In this document: positions 25,988-34,531 of the stretch, one piece after another
Position numbering within the stretch: the first letter of the stretch is position 1
How the letters are laid out: every line of letters starts with the position of its first letter
DNA from: Mycetocola_A sp015752285
Lineage (GTDB): Bacteria; Actinomycetota; Actinomycetes; Actinomycetales; Microbacteriaceae
Reading direction: 5' to 3'
NCBI RefSeq assembly: GCF_015752285.1
Contig: NZ_JADOUY010000002.1
Span: forward strand, 310,001-374,000
DNA: 64,000 bases
Notes under the pieces: model-generated
Databases searched by the model: none
What the model was told of the DNA's origin: nothing
What the model saw: only the letters and a program-made list of their open reading frames with translations
Made by a program: the position numbers and the translations under genes

Positions 25988-28645
25988 CTAGCGGGCGACC
26001 GCGTCGACAATGGCGGACAGTGCTGACGGAATCGCAGTCGCATCCGACCCGCCGCCCTGCGCGAGGTCGTCCTTGCCGCCGCCTCCACCGCCGAGGATGC
26101 CGGCAGCAGTGCGAGCGAGCTGCCCGGCCTTCGCCCCGGATTTCCTGGCGGCATCGTTCGTGGCGACGATGACGATCGGCCGGTCGTTCACGGTGGCGGC
26201 CAGGGCCACGACGGATGCCTCGGAGCCGAGTCTCTCGCGCACTCCGGTGACCAGCGCACGCAGGTCGTCCTGTGAGGCGAGAGCGCCGACGCTCTCGGCG
26301 ACGATGCGGTGCTGACCACCCGTACGGGCGTTGGCGACGAGGGCGGGAATGCGCTCGGACAGCGCACGGGCCTCGAACGACTGGATCTTCTTCTCGGCCT
26401 GCTTGAGGTTCGCGACGAGCTCGGCGATCCGGTCAGGCAGCTGTTCACGCGGCGTCTTGAGGGACGAGGTGAGCTGAGAGACGATCGCCCGCTCGGCGGC
26501 GAGGTCCTTGAACGCCTCGAGCCCGACCAAAGACTCGACGCGACGGTTGGTGGAGCCGACGCTGGATTCGCTGACGAGGTTGATCATCCCGATCTCGGCG
26601 CTCGACGAGACGTGCGTCCCTGCGCAGAGTTCACGTGACCATGGTCCCCCGATGTCGACGACACGGACCACGTCTCCGTACTTCTCGCCGAACAGTGCCA
26701 TGGCTCCGAGCGACTTCGCCTCGTCGAGCGGCAGCTCACGGGTGACGACCTCGAGGTTGTTCCTGATGGCCTTGTTCGACACGTCTTCGATCTCCGACTT
26801 GGTCTCAGGGGAGAGGCCGGAGTTCCAGGAGAAGTCGAGGCGCAGGTAGCCGGCCTTGTTGTACGAACCGGACTGGTGGGCGTTGGGGCCCAGGATCTGA
26901 CGAAGTGCGGCGTGGATGATGTGGGTCCCCGAGTGGGCCTGCTTCGCGCCGCGGCGGTAGTCGGCGTCGACGACGCTGCGAGCGATGTTGCCGACGCCCA
27001 CCTCGCCCGTGCTGACCTGGACCTTGTGGCTGATGAGTCCCTTCACCGGCTTCTGCACGTCGAGGACTTCGAGTTCGAAGCCCTGGCCGACGATGAGTCC
27101 CTGATCGGACTCCTGCCCCCCGGACTCGGCGTAGAGCGAGGTCTCGGCGAGGATGACCTCGGCGATGTCTCCTGCGACGGCAGACGTCACGGAGTGTCCG
27201 TCGACGATGAGCCCGAGAATGCGGGTTTCGGTCTCGAGGTCGGTGTATCCGGTGAATACCGTTTCGCCCTGCGCGCGGAAGGCACTGTAGACCGACAGGT
27301 CCGCCAGCGCCGTCTTCTTGGCTTTGGCGTCTGCCTTGGCGAGTGACCGCTGGTTGGCCATGAGCGCGTCGAACGCCGAACGGTCGACCGCGAGCCCTGC
27401 CTCTTCGGCGATCTCGAGGGTGAGATCGATCGGGAACCCGTAGGTGTCGTGGAGCAGGAAGGCGGTATCGCCGGGGAGACGAGCGCTTCCGGAATCTTTC
27501 GTCTTCGTGACCGCGAGGTCGAGGATGGTCGTCCCGCCGGCGAGGGTGCGGAGGAAGGTCTCCTCTTCACCGAACGCGGCCTGCGAGATGCGGTGGTAGT
27601 CGTGTTCGACCTCAGGGTATGCCGACTTCATGGCATCCCGGGAGGCCCCGAAGAGCTCGGGGAAGGACGCACCGTCGACACCGAGCAGGCGCATGGCCCG
27701 CACCGTGCGGCGCATCAGTCGGCGGAGGATGTAGCCCCGACCCTCGTTGGACGGTGAGACGCCGTCGCTCATGAGCATGAGCGAGCTGCGCACGTGGTCA
27801 GCGATGACGCGCATCCGCACGTCGTCGGTGTGGTCGGCTCCGTACCGTTTTCCTGCGAGAGCGGCGGCGCGGTCGAGGACCGGCCGGACCTGGTCGATCT
27901 CGTACATGTTCTCGACGCCCTGCTTGAGGAAAGCGACGCGCTCGAGCCCCATGCCGGTGTCGATGTTCTTCTTCGGCAGTTCGCTGACGATCTGGAAGTC
28001 GGTCTTCGACCGCACATCACCGATCAGGTACTGCATGAAGACGAGGTTCCAGATTTCGACGTACCGGTCGTCATCCGTCGCCGGGCCGCCGTCTCGTCCG
28101 TATGCCGGTCCGCGGTCGAAGAAGATCTCGGAGCACGGGCCGGCGGGGCCCGGCTGACCGGTGTGCCAGTAGTTGGTGTCTTTGTCGAGTCGCTGGATGC
28201 GCTCCTCGGGGAGGCCGGCGATCTTCTTCCACAGGCCGATGGCTTCGTCGTCGTCCTTGTAGACGGTGACCCAGAGATCCTTCTCGTCGAAACCGTAGCC
28301 GCCGTCGCTCTCAGGAGAGGTGAGCAACTCCCAGGCGTAGGAGATGGCGCCTTCCTTGAAGTAGTCGCCGAACGAGAAGTTGCCTGACATCTGGAAGAAC
28401 GTGCCGTGTCTGGGAGTCTTGCCGACTTCTTCGATGTCGTTCGTGCGGATGCACTTCTGGACGCTGGTCGCACGAGGGTATGGAGCAGGAACGAGCCCGG
28501 TCAGGTAGGGGACGAACGGCACCATTCCAGCCACGGTGAAGAGCAGCGACGGGTCGTCCGAGACCAGCGAAGCGGAGGGGACGACGGTGTGGCCGCGCTC
28601 GGCGAAGAAGTCGAGCCAGCGCTGGCGAATATCAGCGGTCTTCAT
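25988..28645 (-). CDS. alaS: Alanyl-tRNA synthetase
   Basis: The 885-residue synthetase contains the class II catalytic core (MKTADIRQRWLDFFAERGHT onward, with RNDIEEVGKT-like RTNDIEEVGKTPRHGTFFQM), an editing domain with zinc ligands in HSGTHIIHAALRQI and LCAGTHVSSSAEIG, and a C-terminal glycine-rich C-Ala domain (GILGGGGGGKDDLAQGGGS). Length matches the family. It starts 41 bases after the small membrane-protein gene and shares a likely transcript with ruvX and mltG. Confidence 0.97.
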   Translation of the reverse strand: MKTADIRQRWLDFFAERGHTVVPSASLVSDDPSLLFTVAGMVPFVPYLTGLVPAPYPRATSVQKCIRTNDIEEVGKTPRHGTFFQMSGNFSFGDYFKEGAISYAWELLTSPESDGGYGFDEKDLWVTVYKDDDEAIGLWKKIAGLPEERIQRLDKDTNYWHTGQPGPAGPCSEIFFDRGPAYGRDGGPATDDDRYVEIWNLVFMQYLIGDVRSKTDFQIVSELPKKNIDTGMGLERVAFLKQGVENMYEIDQVRPVLDRAAALAGKRYGADHTDDVRMRVIADHVRSSLMLMSDGVSPSNEGRGYILRRLMRRTVRAMRLLGVDGASFPELFGASRDAMKSAYPEVEHDYHRISQAAFGEEETFLRTLAGGTTILDLAVTKTKDSGSARLPGDTAFLLHDTYGFPIDLTLEIAEEAGLAVDRSAFDALMANQRSLAKADAKAKKTALADLSVYSAFRAQGETVFTGYTDLETETRILGLIVDGHSVTSAVAGDIAEVILAETSLYAESGGQESDQGLIVGQGFELEVLDVQKPVKGLISHKVQVSTGEVGVGNIARSVVDADYRRGAKQAHSGTHIIHAALRQILGPNAHQSGSYNKAGYLRLDFSWNSGLSPETKSEIEDVSNKAIRNNLEVVTRELPLDEAKSLGAMALFGEKYGDVVRVVDIGGPWSRELCAGTHVSSSAEIGMINLVSESSVGSTNRRVESLVGLEAFKDLAAERAIVSQLTSSLKTPREQLPDRIAELVANLKQAEKKIQSFEARALSERIPALVANARTGGQHRIVAESVGALASQDDLRALVTGVRERLGSEASVVALAATVNDRPIVIVATNDAARKSGAKAGQLARTAAGILGGGGGGKDDLAQGGGSDATAIPSALSAIVDAVAR

Positions 28646-28686
28646 GGGTCCGTTTCGGGATGTGTTCGGGTGCGCAGCAGCGCAGG

Positions 28687-28920
28687 TCAGTTCTTGTTGA
28701 GGTCGCCGAGAGCGTCTTCGGCATCCCGGGCGAGGTCGTCGATCTTGTCGCGGAGTTCTGCCTCGCGCTCCTTGTAGGCGTCAGCGACCGTTTCGCTGAA
28801 CTCCCGGAGCTTCTGGTCCAGATCGGCGAAAAACTCCTTGCCGCGCTGGGTCTTATTGATTTCGTGGGCGACGACGAAGCCGGCGCCGATGCCTGCGATC
28901 AACCAGAGCAAGTTCTTCAT
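28687..28920 (-). CDS. Small membrane protein between rpsD and alaS
   Basis: The 77-residue protein has an N-terminal hydrophobic helix (LLWLIAGIGAGFVVAHEIN) followed by a charged, probably coiled-coil segment (KLREFSETVADAYKEREAE) rich in Asp, Glu, Lys and Arg, similar in layout to YtxH-type proteins. Small genes of this kind occur between rpsD and alaS in other actinobacteria; the role is unknown. I start it at the ATG preceded by GGAGG, 12 bases upstream, not at a start 37 codons earlier. Confidence 0.78.
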   Translation of the reverse strand: MKNLLWLIAGIGAGFVVAHEINKTQRGKEFFADLDQKLREFSETVADAYKEREAELRDKIDDLARDAEDALGDLNKN

Positions 28921-29013
28921 AGGGGGCTCCTCCAATAACTGTGGGGCGGATGCTTCCAAGCTATTCATCCTATCGGGTGAGCCTGACGACCGACCGAACG
29001 CTGCGGGGACGAC

Positions 29014-29045
29014 AAAACGGGGCCGCGGCAATGCCGCGACCCCGT
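29014..29045 (-). terminator. Intrinsic terminator after rpsD
   Basis: On the minus strand a GC-rich stem of about 13 base pairs (ACGGGGTCGCGGCA with TGCCGCGGCCCCGT) is followed by TTTTG, 19 bases past the rpsD stop. It separates rpsD from the downstream small membrane-protein gene. Confidence 0.8.
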
Positions 29046-29063
29046 CTGTTCGATAAGCAGTGC

Positions 29064-29693
29064 TTAGCGAGCTGCGTAGTACTCCACCACGAGCTGAACT
29101 TCACAGGTCACGGGGACCTCTGCACGCTTCGGACGACGCACGAGGCGTGCCTGGAGCTTGTCGAGTTCGACCTCGAGGTAAGCAGGAAGCTTCGGAAGGA
29201 CCTCGGCGTGTCCGCCGGCGGCCGCGACCTGGAAGGGCTCGGTGCCCTCGCTGCGAGGCTTGACGTGGATCATCTGTCCCGGCTTGACGCGGAAGGACGG
29301 ACGGTCGACGAGCTGGCCGTCGACGAGGATGTGACGGTGCACGACGAGCTGGCGAGCCTGCGCGGTGGTGCGGGCGAAGCCGGCGCGCACGACGAGTGCG
29401 TCGAGACGCATCTCGAGGAGCTCGACCAGGTTCTCACCGGTCAGGCCCTGGGTGCGGCGAGCCTCTTCGAAGGCGATCTTCAGCTGCTTCTCGCGGATGC
29501 CGTACTGGGCGCGCAGACGCTGCTTCTCGCGCAGACGCACCGCATAGTCGGAGTCGGTCTTGCGCTTGGTGCGGCCGTGCTCACCGGGAGCATACGGACG
29601 CTTTTCGAGGTACTTTGCTGCCTTCGGGGTCAGGGCGATGCCCAGTGACCGCGAGAGGCGGGTCTTGCTGCGGGTACGTGACTTGGTAGACAC
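29064..29693 (-). CDS. rpsD: 30S ribosomal protein S4
   Basis: The 209-residue protein binds 16S rRNA early in small-subunit assembly. It begins MSTKSRTRSKTRLSRSLGIA and contains the S4 RNA-binding domain RLDALVVRAGFARTTAQARQ followed by VVHRHILVDGQLVDRPSFRV. It stands alone, away from the other ribosomal protein operons, as is common in actinobacteria, with its own terminator and a long leader. Confidence 0.97.
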   Translation of the reverse strand: MSTKSRTRSKTRLSRSLGIALTPKAAKYLEKRPYAPGEHGRTKRKTDSDYAVRLREKQRLRAQYGIREKQLKIAFEEARRTQGLTGENLVELLEMRLDALVVRAGFARTTAQARQLVVHRHILVDGQLVDRPSFRVKPGQMIHVKPRSEGTEPFQVAAAGGHAEVLPKLPAYLEVELDKLQARLVRRPKRAEVPVTCEVQLVVEYYAAR

Positions 29694-30024
29694 GGGTTCC
29701 TTTCGGTGGAATCTCTGACAGTGTGGTGCCGGCGCACAGAAGCACGACCGGAAAGTAAGAGGGGTGAGCCGGAACAGTTCGGCTAAAGAACATGTCCGTC
29801 AACCCGATTCAGTGCAGCCATACATTCAAATCGGGCCTAGGCCAGCAACAATCCTAACACGGGAGAGGCCCGGCGGCGTCGCGATGCCGGGCGGTGTCGG
29901 CGAGGGCATCCGGTGCGGTCGAGGGCTCCCGGCGTGCGGGGTGCTTTCGTCCGGAAGTGGTGCCCTCGCACCTCGGTGGATGCAGCCAGGCATGGCGACG
30001 CGACCGGCTTTCCTCGAACGCGGG
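29694..30024 (-). other. Non-coding spacer: rpsD leader and promoter region
   Basis: No convincing gene is present. On the minus strand an extended -10 (TGTTAGGAT, hexamer at 29851-29856) lies about 158 bases before rpsD and would give a leader of about 150 nt. Within the leader there is a bulged inverted repeat at 29767-29784 (AGCC...GGCT). S4 often represses its own message, so this leader could be a binding site, but I recognise no known S4 motif. A further stem, GCCCGGC/GCCGGGC at 29868-29892, has no T-run and may be the end of the rarA transcript. Confidence 0.5.
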
Positions 30025-31500
30025 TCAGCGGCCTCCGCGCACGATGCGCATGAGCTTCGCGAGCCGGGAAGACACTTCGCGTTCGTTCCCGTGCTGTGTG
30101 GGCTGGTAGTAGCGCACTCCGCGCAGTTCATCCGGGAGGTACTGCTGTTCGACGACACCGAGGTCGGCGTCGTGCGGGTACCGGTAGCCCTTGCCGTGCC
30201 CGAGTCGTTTGGCCCCGGCGTAGTGGGCATCGCGCATCGGTTTCGGGACGCGCCCGAAGTTGCCTGCGCGCACATCGGCGATCGCCTGGTCGATGGCGAC
30301 ATAGGAGGCGTTGGATTTGGCCGCCGTCGCCAGGTACACGACAGCCTCTGCCAGTGGAATCCTGCCTTCGGGCATCCCGATGAACTGGACGGCATCTGCC
30401 GCGGCGACGGCAACGAGCAGGGCGTTGGGGTCGGCCATGCCGATGTCTTCTGACGCCGAGACGATGATGCGTCGCGAGATGAACCGGGGGTCCTCCCCCG
30501 CCTCGATCATTCTCGCGAGGTAGTGGAGTGCGGCATCGACATCGGACCCGCGGATCGACTTGATGAACGCACTGATCACGTCGTAGTGCTCATCGCCGTT
30601 CCGGTCGTATCGGAGGAGCGCACGGTCGACAGCAGACGACACGACATCGGCGGTGATGACCGGCCGGCGATTGGGAACGGGTGTCGGAACGTCGGCGGCC
30701 GTGTCCTCGTCGACTTCGTCGACTTCCTCTTCCTCGTCGTCCTCGTCCTCGTCCTCGTCGACGTCGACTTCGGCGTCGTCGCGAGACGTCGCGCCCTTAT
30801 CGTCCGTGGAGACCGCGTCGAGGGAATCAGCGCTGACGGATGCCGCCTCGAGCGCCGTCAGGGCACGTCGCGCGTCGCCGGACGCCAGTCGGATGATCGT
30901 GTCGCGGGCGTCGTCGGTGACCTCGAACCGGCCGCCGAGTCCGCGCGGGTCGTCGATTGCACGGTCGAGCACGATCCGGAGGTCGTCGTCGGTGAGTTGC
31001 TCGAGGGTCAGCAACAGCGAGCGCGAGAGCAGGGGTGAGATCACCGAGAACGACGGGTTCTCGGTGGTTGCCGCTACGAGGATGACCCAGCCGTTTTCGA
31101 CACCGGGCAGAAGGGCATCCTGCTGCGCTTTCGTGAAACGGTGGATTTCGTCGAGGAACAGCACCGTCGACAACCCGTAGAGATCGCGACTTGTCATCGC
31201 TTCGTCCATCACCTGACGGACGTCGCGGACGCCGGCAGAGACGGCAGACAGTTCAACGAACCGCCGACCCGAGCTGTGAGCGATCGACTGGGCGATCGTG
31301 GTCTTTCCGGTGCCAGGTGGTCCCCAGAGGATCACCGATACCGAACCTTTGTCGCCGGACTTGCTCGTGGCGAGACTCACCAGCGGTGAACCCGGTTTGA
31401 GGAGGTGCTTCTGGCCGGCGACCTCGTCGAGACTCTTCGGTCGCATCCGCACGGCGAGCGGAACACTGCCAGAGTGCAGCGCTGCTGCCGTATTTGCCAT
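30025..31500 (-). CDS. rarA: Replication-associated recombination ATPase RarA (MgsA)
   Basis: The 491-residue AAA+ protein acts at stalled replication forks. The P-loop is GPPGTGKTT at 60-68, Walker B is VLFLDEIHRF at 113-122, and sensor/arginine finger residues lie in ATTENPSFSVISPLLSR. The C-terminal tetramerisation region includes YDVISAFIKSIRGSDVDAAL. Between the lid domain and that region there is an insert (about 232-275) dominated by Asp and Glu, not expected in the family. The frame stays open and codon use is normal. Confidence 0.93.
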   Translation of the reverse strand: MANTAAALHSGSVPLAVRMRPKSLDEVAGQKHLLKPGSPLVSLATSKSGDKGSVSVILWGPPGTGKTTIAQSIAHSSGRRFVELSAVSAGVRDVRQVMDEAMTSRDLYGLSTVLFLDEIHRFTKAQQDALLPGVENGWVILVAATTENPSFSVISPLLSRSLLLTLEQLTDDDLRIVLDRAIDDPRGLGGRFEVTDDARDTIIRLASGDARRALTALEAASVSADSLDAVSTDDKGATSRDDAEVDVDEDEDEDDEEEEVDEVDEDTAADVPTPVPNRRPVITADVVSSAVDRALLRYDRNGDEHYDVISAFIKSIRGSDVDAALHYLARMIEAGEDPRFISRRIIVSASEDIGMADPNALLVAVAAADAVQFIGMPEGRIPLAEAVVYLATAAKSNASYVAIDQAIADVRAGNFGRVPKPMRDAHYAGAKRLGHGKGYRYPHDADLGVVEQQYLPDELRGVRYYQPTQHGNEREVSSRLAKLMRIVRGGR

Positions 31501-31512
31501 GGAACAAGGCTA

Positions 31513-31549
31513 GCCGCACCCGCAGACAGTTGTGTCCTGCGGGCGCGGC
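31513..31549 (-). terminator. Hairpin after the siderophore-binding lipoprotein gene
   Basis: A long stem, GCCGCACCCGCAG with CTGCGGGCGCGGC (one mismatch in 13) and an 11-base loop, fills the gap between the lipoprotein stop at 31572 and the rarA start at 31500. It has no strong T-run, but its place and stability fit a terminator. Confidence 0.55.
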
Positions 31550-31571
31550 CGGCTTGTGGGTGGGAGTGGTG

Positions 31572-32594
31572 CTACTTCACTGCTGCAGCGGCCTCGGCGA
31601 GGATCGCGACGTACTCGTCGATGCCCCAGGTCAGCGACAGCGCGCTGGGCGGGGAGACTGCGGCGATGAGTTCGACTCCGACGACGGATGCGACTGAGCC
31701 GTTAGCGACGGCCGGGATCGTCTGTGCATAGCTGGAGTTCAGGAAGGTGCTTTCGGCTTCCTCGGTGTCTGAGTAGCTCACGAGGATGTCGCTGTCGAGC
31801 TTGTCGAGCTCTTCATAGCTGAGTTCGTAGTAGAAGCTCGAGTCTCCGTTCGCGAGTTCCTCGACCGCTGGGGCGTCTTCGAGGCCGAGGTCGAAGAGGA
31901 AGTCGACGCGGGAATCTGCGCCCTTGTAGACGTAGAACTTTCCGCCGGAGTCGGCGACGGCTGCCACGGTCTTACCCGTGAGCTCGGGGTGCGCCTCGGC
32001 CTGGTCGGCGGTCGCTTGTTCGATGTCGTCGAGGACGGTTGCGGCTTCGTCGCTCTTGCCGAGCGCTTCCCCGACCGTGGTCACGACCTCGGTCCACGGC
32101 GTCGCCCACGGAGCGTCAGGGTAGGCGACGGTCGGGGCGATCTCGTTGAGCAGGTCGAACTGCTCTTCGGTGATGCCGGAGTAGACGGCGAGAATCAGGT
32201 CAGGTGCCTGCTCTGCGATCTGCTCGTATGCCGGTTCTTCGACCGTTGACGGGATGATCGCCGGGGTCTCGGCGTCGAGGTCGTCGAGGGCATCCGCGAC
32301 CCATGGCAGAACGCCGTTCTCGTCTCCGCCGTAGCTCTGTGCTTCCATACCGACGGGGACGACGCCGACGGCGATCGCGGCATCCGTCGATCCCCAGCCG
32401 AGGGTGACGACCCGTTCGGGAGCCTCGGGGATCTCGGTCTCACCGAACGCATGGGCGATCGAGACAGGGAACGCACCTTCTTCGGGCGCTTCAGTGCTTT
32501 TCCCGGAGCCGGTGGATGCGGGCGCGCAGCCGCTGAGGGCGAGAGCGGTGACGGCTGCTGTTGCCAGCAGGGCGAGTCGGGGGCGGTAGGACAC
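31572..32594 (-). CDS. Iron-siderophore ABC transporter, substrate-binding lipoprotein
   Basis: The 340-residue protein has a lipoprotein signal peptide with lipobox LSGC (Cys at residue 23) and the helical-backbone binding fold of the FecB/FepB class: PERVVTLGWGSTDAAIAVGV, QAPDLILAVYSGI and the C-terminal WGIDEYVAILAEAAAAVK. It would capture a ferric siderophore outside the membrane. It lies downstream of the ATPase gene, with its own near-perfect iron box in the 42-base gap, so it may be both co-transcribed and separately induced under iron limitation. Confidence 0.93.
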   Translation of the reverse strand: MSYRPRLALLATAAVTALALSGCAPASTGSGKSTEAPEEGAFPVSIAHAFGETEIPEAPERVVTLGWGSTDAAIAVGVVPVGMEAQSYGGDENGVLPWVADALDDLDAETPAIIPSTVEEPAYEQIAEQAPDLILAVYSGITEEQFDLLNEIAPTVAYPDAPWATPWTEVVTTVGEALGKSDEAATVLDDIEQATADQAEAHPELTGKTVAAVADSGGKFYVYKGADSRVDFLFDLGLEDAPAVEELANGDSSFYYELSYEELDKLDSDILVSYSDTEEAESTFLNSSYAQTIPAVANGSVASVVGVELIAAVSPPSALSLTWGIDEYVAILAEAAAAVK

Positions 32595-32621
32595 AGGGTC
32601 TCCAGATTCGTCGTGGGGTGT

Positions 32622-32640
32622 TTAGGTAAGCCTACCCTAA
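32622..32640 (-). promoter_or_regulatory. Iron box (DtxR/IdeR-type operator) upstream of the binding-protein gene
   Basis: The minus strand reads TTAGGGTAGGCTTACCTAA, matching the DtxR/IdeR consensus TTAGGTTAGGCTAACCTAA at 17 of 19 positions. It starts 28 bases upstream of the lipoprotein ATG and overlaps the stop codon of the ATPase gene. Iron-loaded DtxR-family repressor would be expected to bind here. Confidence 0.85.
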
Positions 32641-33479
32641 AACTCTTGACCGGTTGGGCGATGGAATCGACCGATGGGGATCACCATGGGCGACCCACAG
32701 ACCGGGTCGGCGATGATGCGCGAGTCGAGCCCGAAGGCGCGCTTGACCAGCTCGGAGGTGAGCACGTCTGCCGGCGCTCCGTTGGCGACGACCGAGCCGT
32801 TCGCCATCACCACGAGGTGGTCGGCGTACCTGGCGGCGAGGTTGAGATCGTGCAACACCATCACCACGGTGGATTTCCTGGTGTGGTTCAGTTCCGCGAG
32901 CAGGTCGAGCAGCTCGATCTGGTGGGTGACGTCGAGGAAGGTCGTCGGTTCGTCGAGCAGCAGGATGTCGGGGTCCTGCGCGAGTGCCATCGCAATCCAC
33001 ACCCGTTGGCGCTGGCCTCCTGACAGTTCTTCCACCCGTCGACCGGCGAGCTCCGCCGTCGAGGTCGCCCGCATCGCCTCGGTGACGATCTCATCGTCGG
33101 TGCTCGACCATTGGCGGAACAACCCCTGGTGCGGATGCCTTCCGCGACCGACCAGGTCGGCAACCCGCACGCCCTCCGGAGCGATCGGTGATTGCGGGAG
33201 GATGCCAACTACCCGGGCGAACTCCTTCGACGGGTAGCTTGAGACACTGCGGCCGTCGAGGTTCACGATGCCGGCGGTCGGACGCAGGAGCCGGGCGATT
33301 CCGCGGAGCAGAGTGGACTTGCCGCACGCATTCGCCCCGACGATGACAGTCACCTCGCCGTCGGGGATGGCGAGGTCGAGGTCGGACACCACGGCACGGC
33401 CGTCATAGGACAGGCTCAGCCCGACGGCGTCGAGGTCGTGAGCGTCTTTGGTGATGGTCGGCAACTGGTTCCCGGTCAT
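32637..33479 (-). CDS. Iron-siderophore ABC transporter, ATP-binding protein
   Basis: The 280-residue ATPase has P-loop VGANACGKSTLLRGI, Q-loop GILPQSP, signature LSGGQRQRVWIAMALAQ and Walker B DILLLDEPTTFLD, typical of FecE/FepC. I use the ATG at 33479, which overlaps the permease stop by four bases (ATGA); the frame continues upstream inside the permease gene but without conserved sequence. It energises the two FecCD permeases encoded just upstream. Confidence 0.95.
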   Translation of the reverse strand: MTGNQLPTITKDAHDLDAVGLSLSYDGRAVVSDLDLAIPDGEVTVIVGANACGKSTLLRGIARLLRPTAGIVNLDGRSVSSYPSKEFARVVGILPQSPIAPEGVRVADLVGRGRHPHQGLFRQWSSTDDEIVTEAMRATSTAELAGRRVEELSGGQRQRVWIAMALAQDPDILLLDEPTTFLDVTHQIELLDLLAELNHTRKSTVVMVLHDLNLAARYADHLVVMANGSVVANGAPADVLTSELVKRAFGLDSRIIADPVCGSPMVIPIGRFHRPTGQEF

Positions 33480-34531
33480 GCGCCGCGGCCTCCTCGGTCG
33501 GCTGTGGCGAGGAGCCACAGCAGGTAGGGGGCACCGATGATGCCCGTGATGATGCCGGCAGGGACCTGTAATTCGCCCGGAAGCGCGTGCTGGGCGACGA
33601 AATCGGCACCGAGCACGAGCACGACCCCGACCAGGGCGCTGGAGACCAGGGCGAGGGAACCGTCGCCGACGAGGCGCCGGGCGATCGGCGCCGAGACGAA
33701 GGCAACGAACGCGATCGGACCGACGTAGGCCGTCGCGACAGCGCACAGCGCGACGGCGATGAGCAGCAGGAGCAGTCGGGTTCGCTCGACGGGTACCCCC
33801 AGTCCGCCTGCAGTGTCGTCGCCGAGCTGCAGGATCCGCAGGCGTCCGGCGAGTACCCCGACGAGCGGCAAGAGGATCGCGAGTCCTGCAGCGAGTACAG
33901 CGATGTCCGACCACTCAGCTCCTCCGACGCCGCCGACCATCCAGACCAGCGCCTGGGAGACGTCTCGAACGTCGCCCCGGGTCAGGAGGTACCCGAGTAC
34001 GGCCTGCAGGAGAAAGGCGACGCCGACACCGATGAGAACGAATCGGTAGCCGCTCATTCCGTTCCTCCACGCCAGGAGGTAGATCGCCGCAGCGACGATG
34101 AGAGCACCACCGAATGCGCTGAGGGACACGACGGCACCGCTCGCACCGAAGAGAAGGATGGCTCCAGCTGCTGTCACGCTCGCTCCCCCCGAGATGCCGA
34201 TGAGGTCAGGGCTCGCCAGGGCGTTGCGCAGCAGACTCTGGAACAACGCTCCCGCGACCGCAAGGGCGGCTCCGGCGAGGATGCCGAGGACGACGCGGGG
34301 CAGGCGGAGACGGAAGACGATCACATTGTCGCTCCCTGTGCCCTGTCCGAGAAGCGTCAGGAGAAGATCAGGCAGCGAGAGGGAGTACGCACCGATTGCG
34401 AGGCTCAGCGCGGCTACGGCAATGGCGAGGGAGCTGAGAATGACGAGGATCCCGCGCTCCCGGCCGCGCCGCGCCCAATCGGATGCGGAACGAGACGGCC
34501 AGACGGCATCCGGCGTCAGCGTCGCGCTCAC
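33476..34531 (-). CDS. Iron-siderophore ABC transporter, FecCD-family permease (second)
   Basis: The 351-residue membrane protein has about nine hydrophobic segments and FecCD signatures such as RLPRVVLGILAGAALAVAGA, FQSLLRNALASPDLIGISGG and the C-terminal PAGIITGIIGAPYLLWLLA. It pairs with the permease encoded just before it to form the channel. Its start overlaps that gene by four bases. Confidence 0.93.
   Translation of the reverse strand: MSATLTPDAVWPSRSASDWARRGRERGILVILSSLAIAVAALSLAIGAYSLSLPDLLLTLLGQGTGSDNVIVFRLRLPRVVLGILAGAALAVAGALFQSLLRNALASPDLIGISGGASVTAAGAILLFGASGAVVSLSAFGGALIVAAAIYLLAWRNGMSGYRFVLIGVGVAFLLQAVLGYLLTRGDVRDVSQALVWMVGGVGGAEWSDIAVLAAGLAILLPLVGVLAGRLRILQLGDDTAGGLGVPVERTRLLLLLIAVALCAVATAYVGPIAFVAFVSAPIARRLVGDGSLALVSSALVGVVLVLGADFVAQHALPGELQVPAGIITGIIGAPYLLWLLATADRGGRGA

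Noticed and set aside
30702..30785. Triplet-rich stretch as a tandem repeat or CRISPR-like array
   Set aside because: It is an in-frame Asp/Glu codon run within rarA with no spacers or regular unit.
33480..33914. N-terminal extension of the siderophore ATPase
   Set aside because: It lies inside the permease gene and is Arg/Ala/Pro-rich without ABC features; the ATG at 33479 gives a normal-length ATPase.
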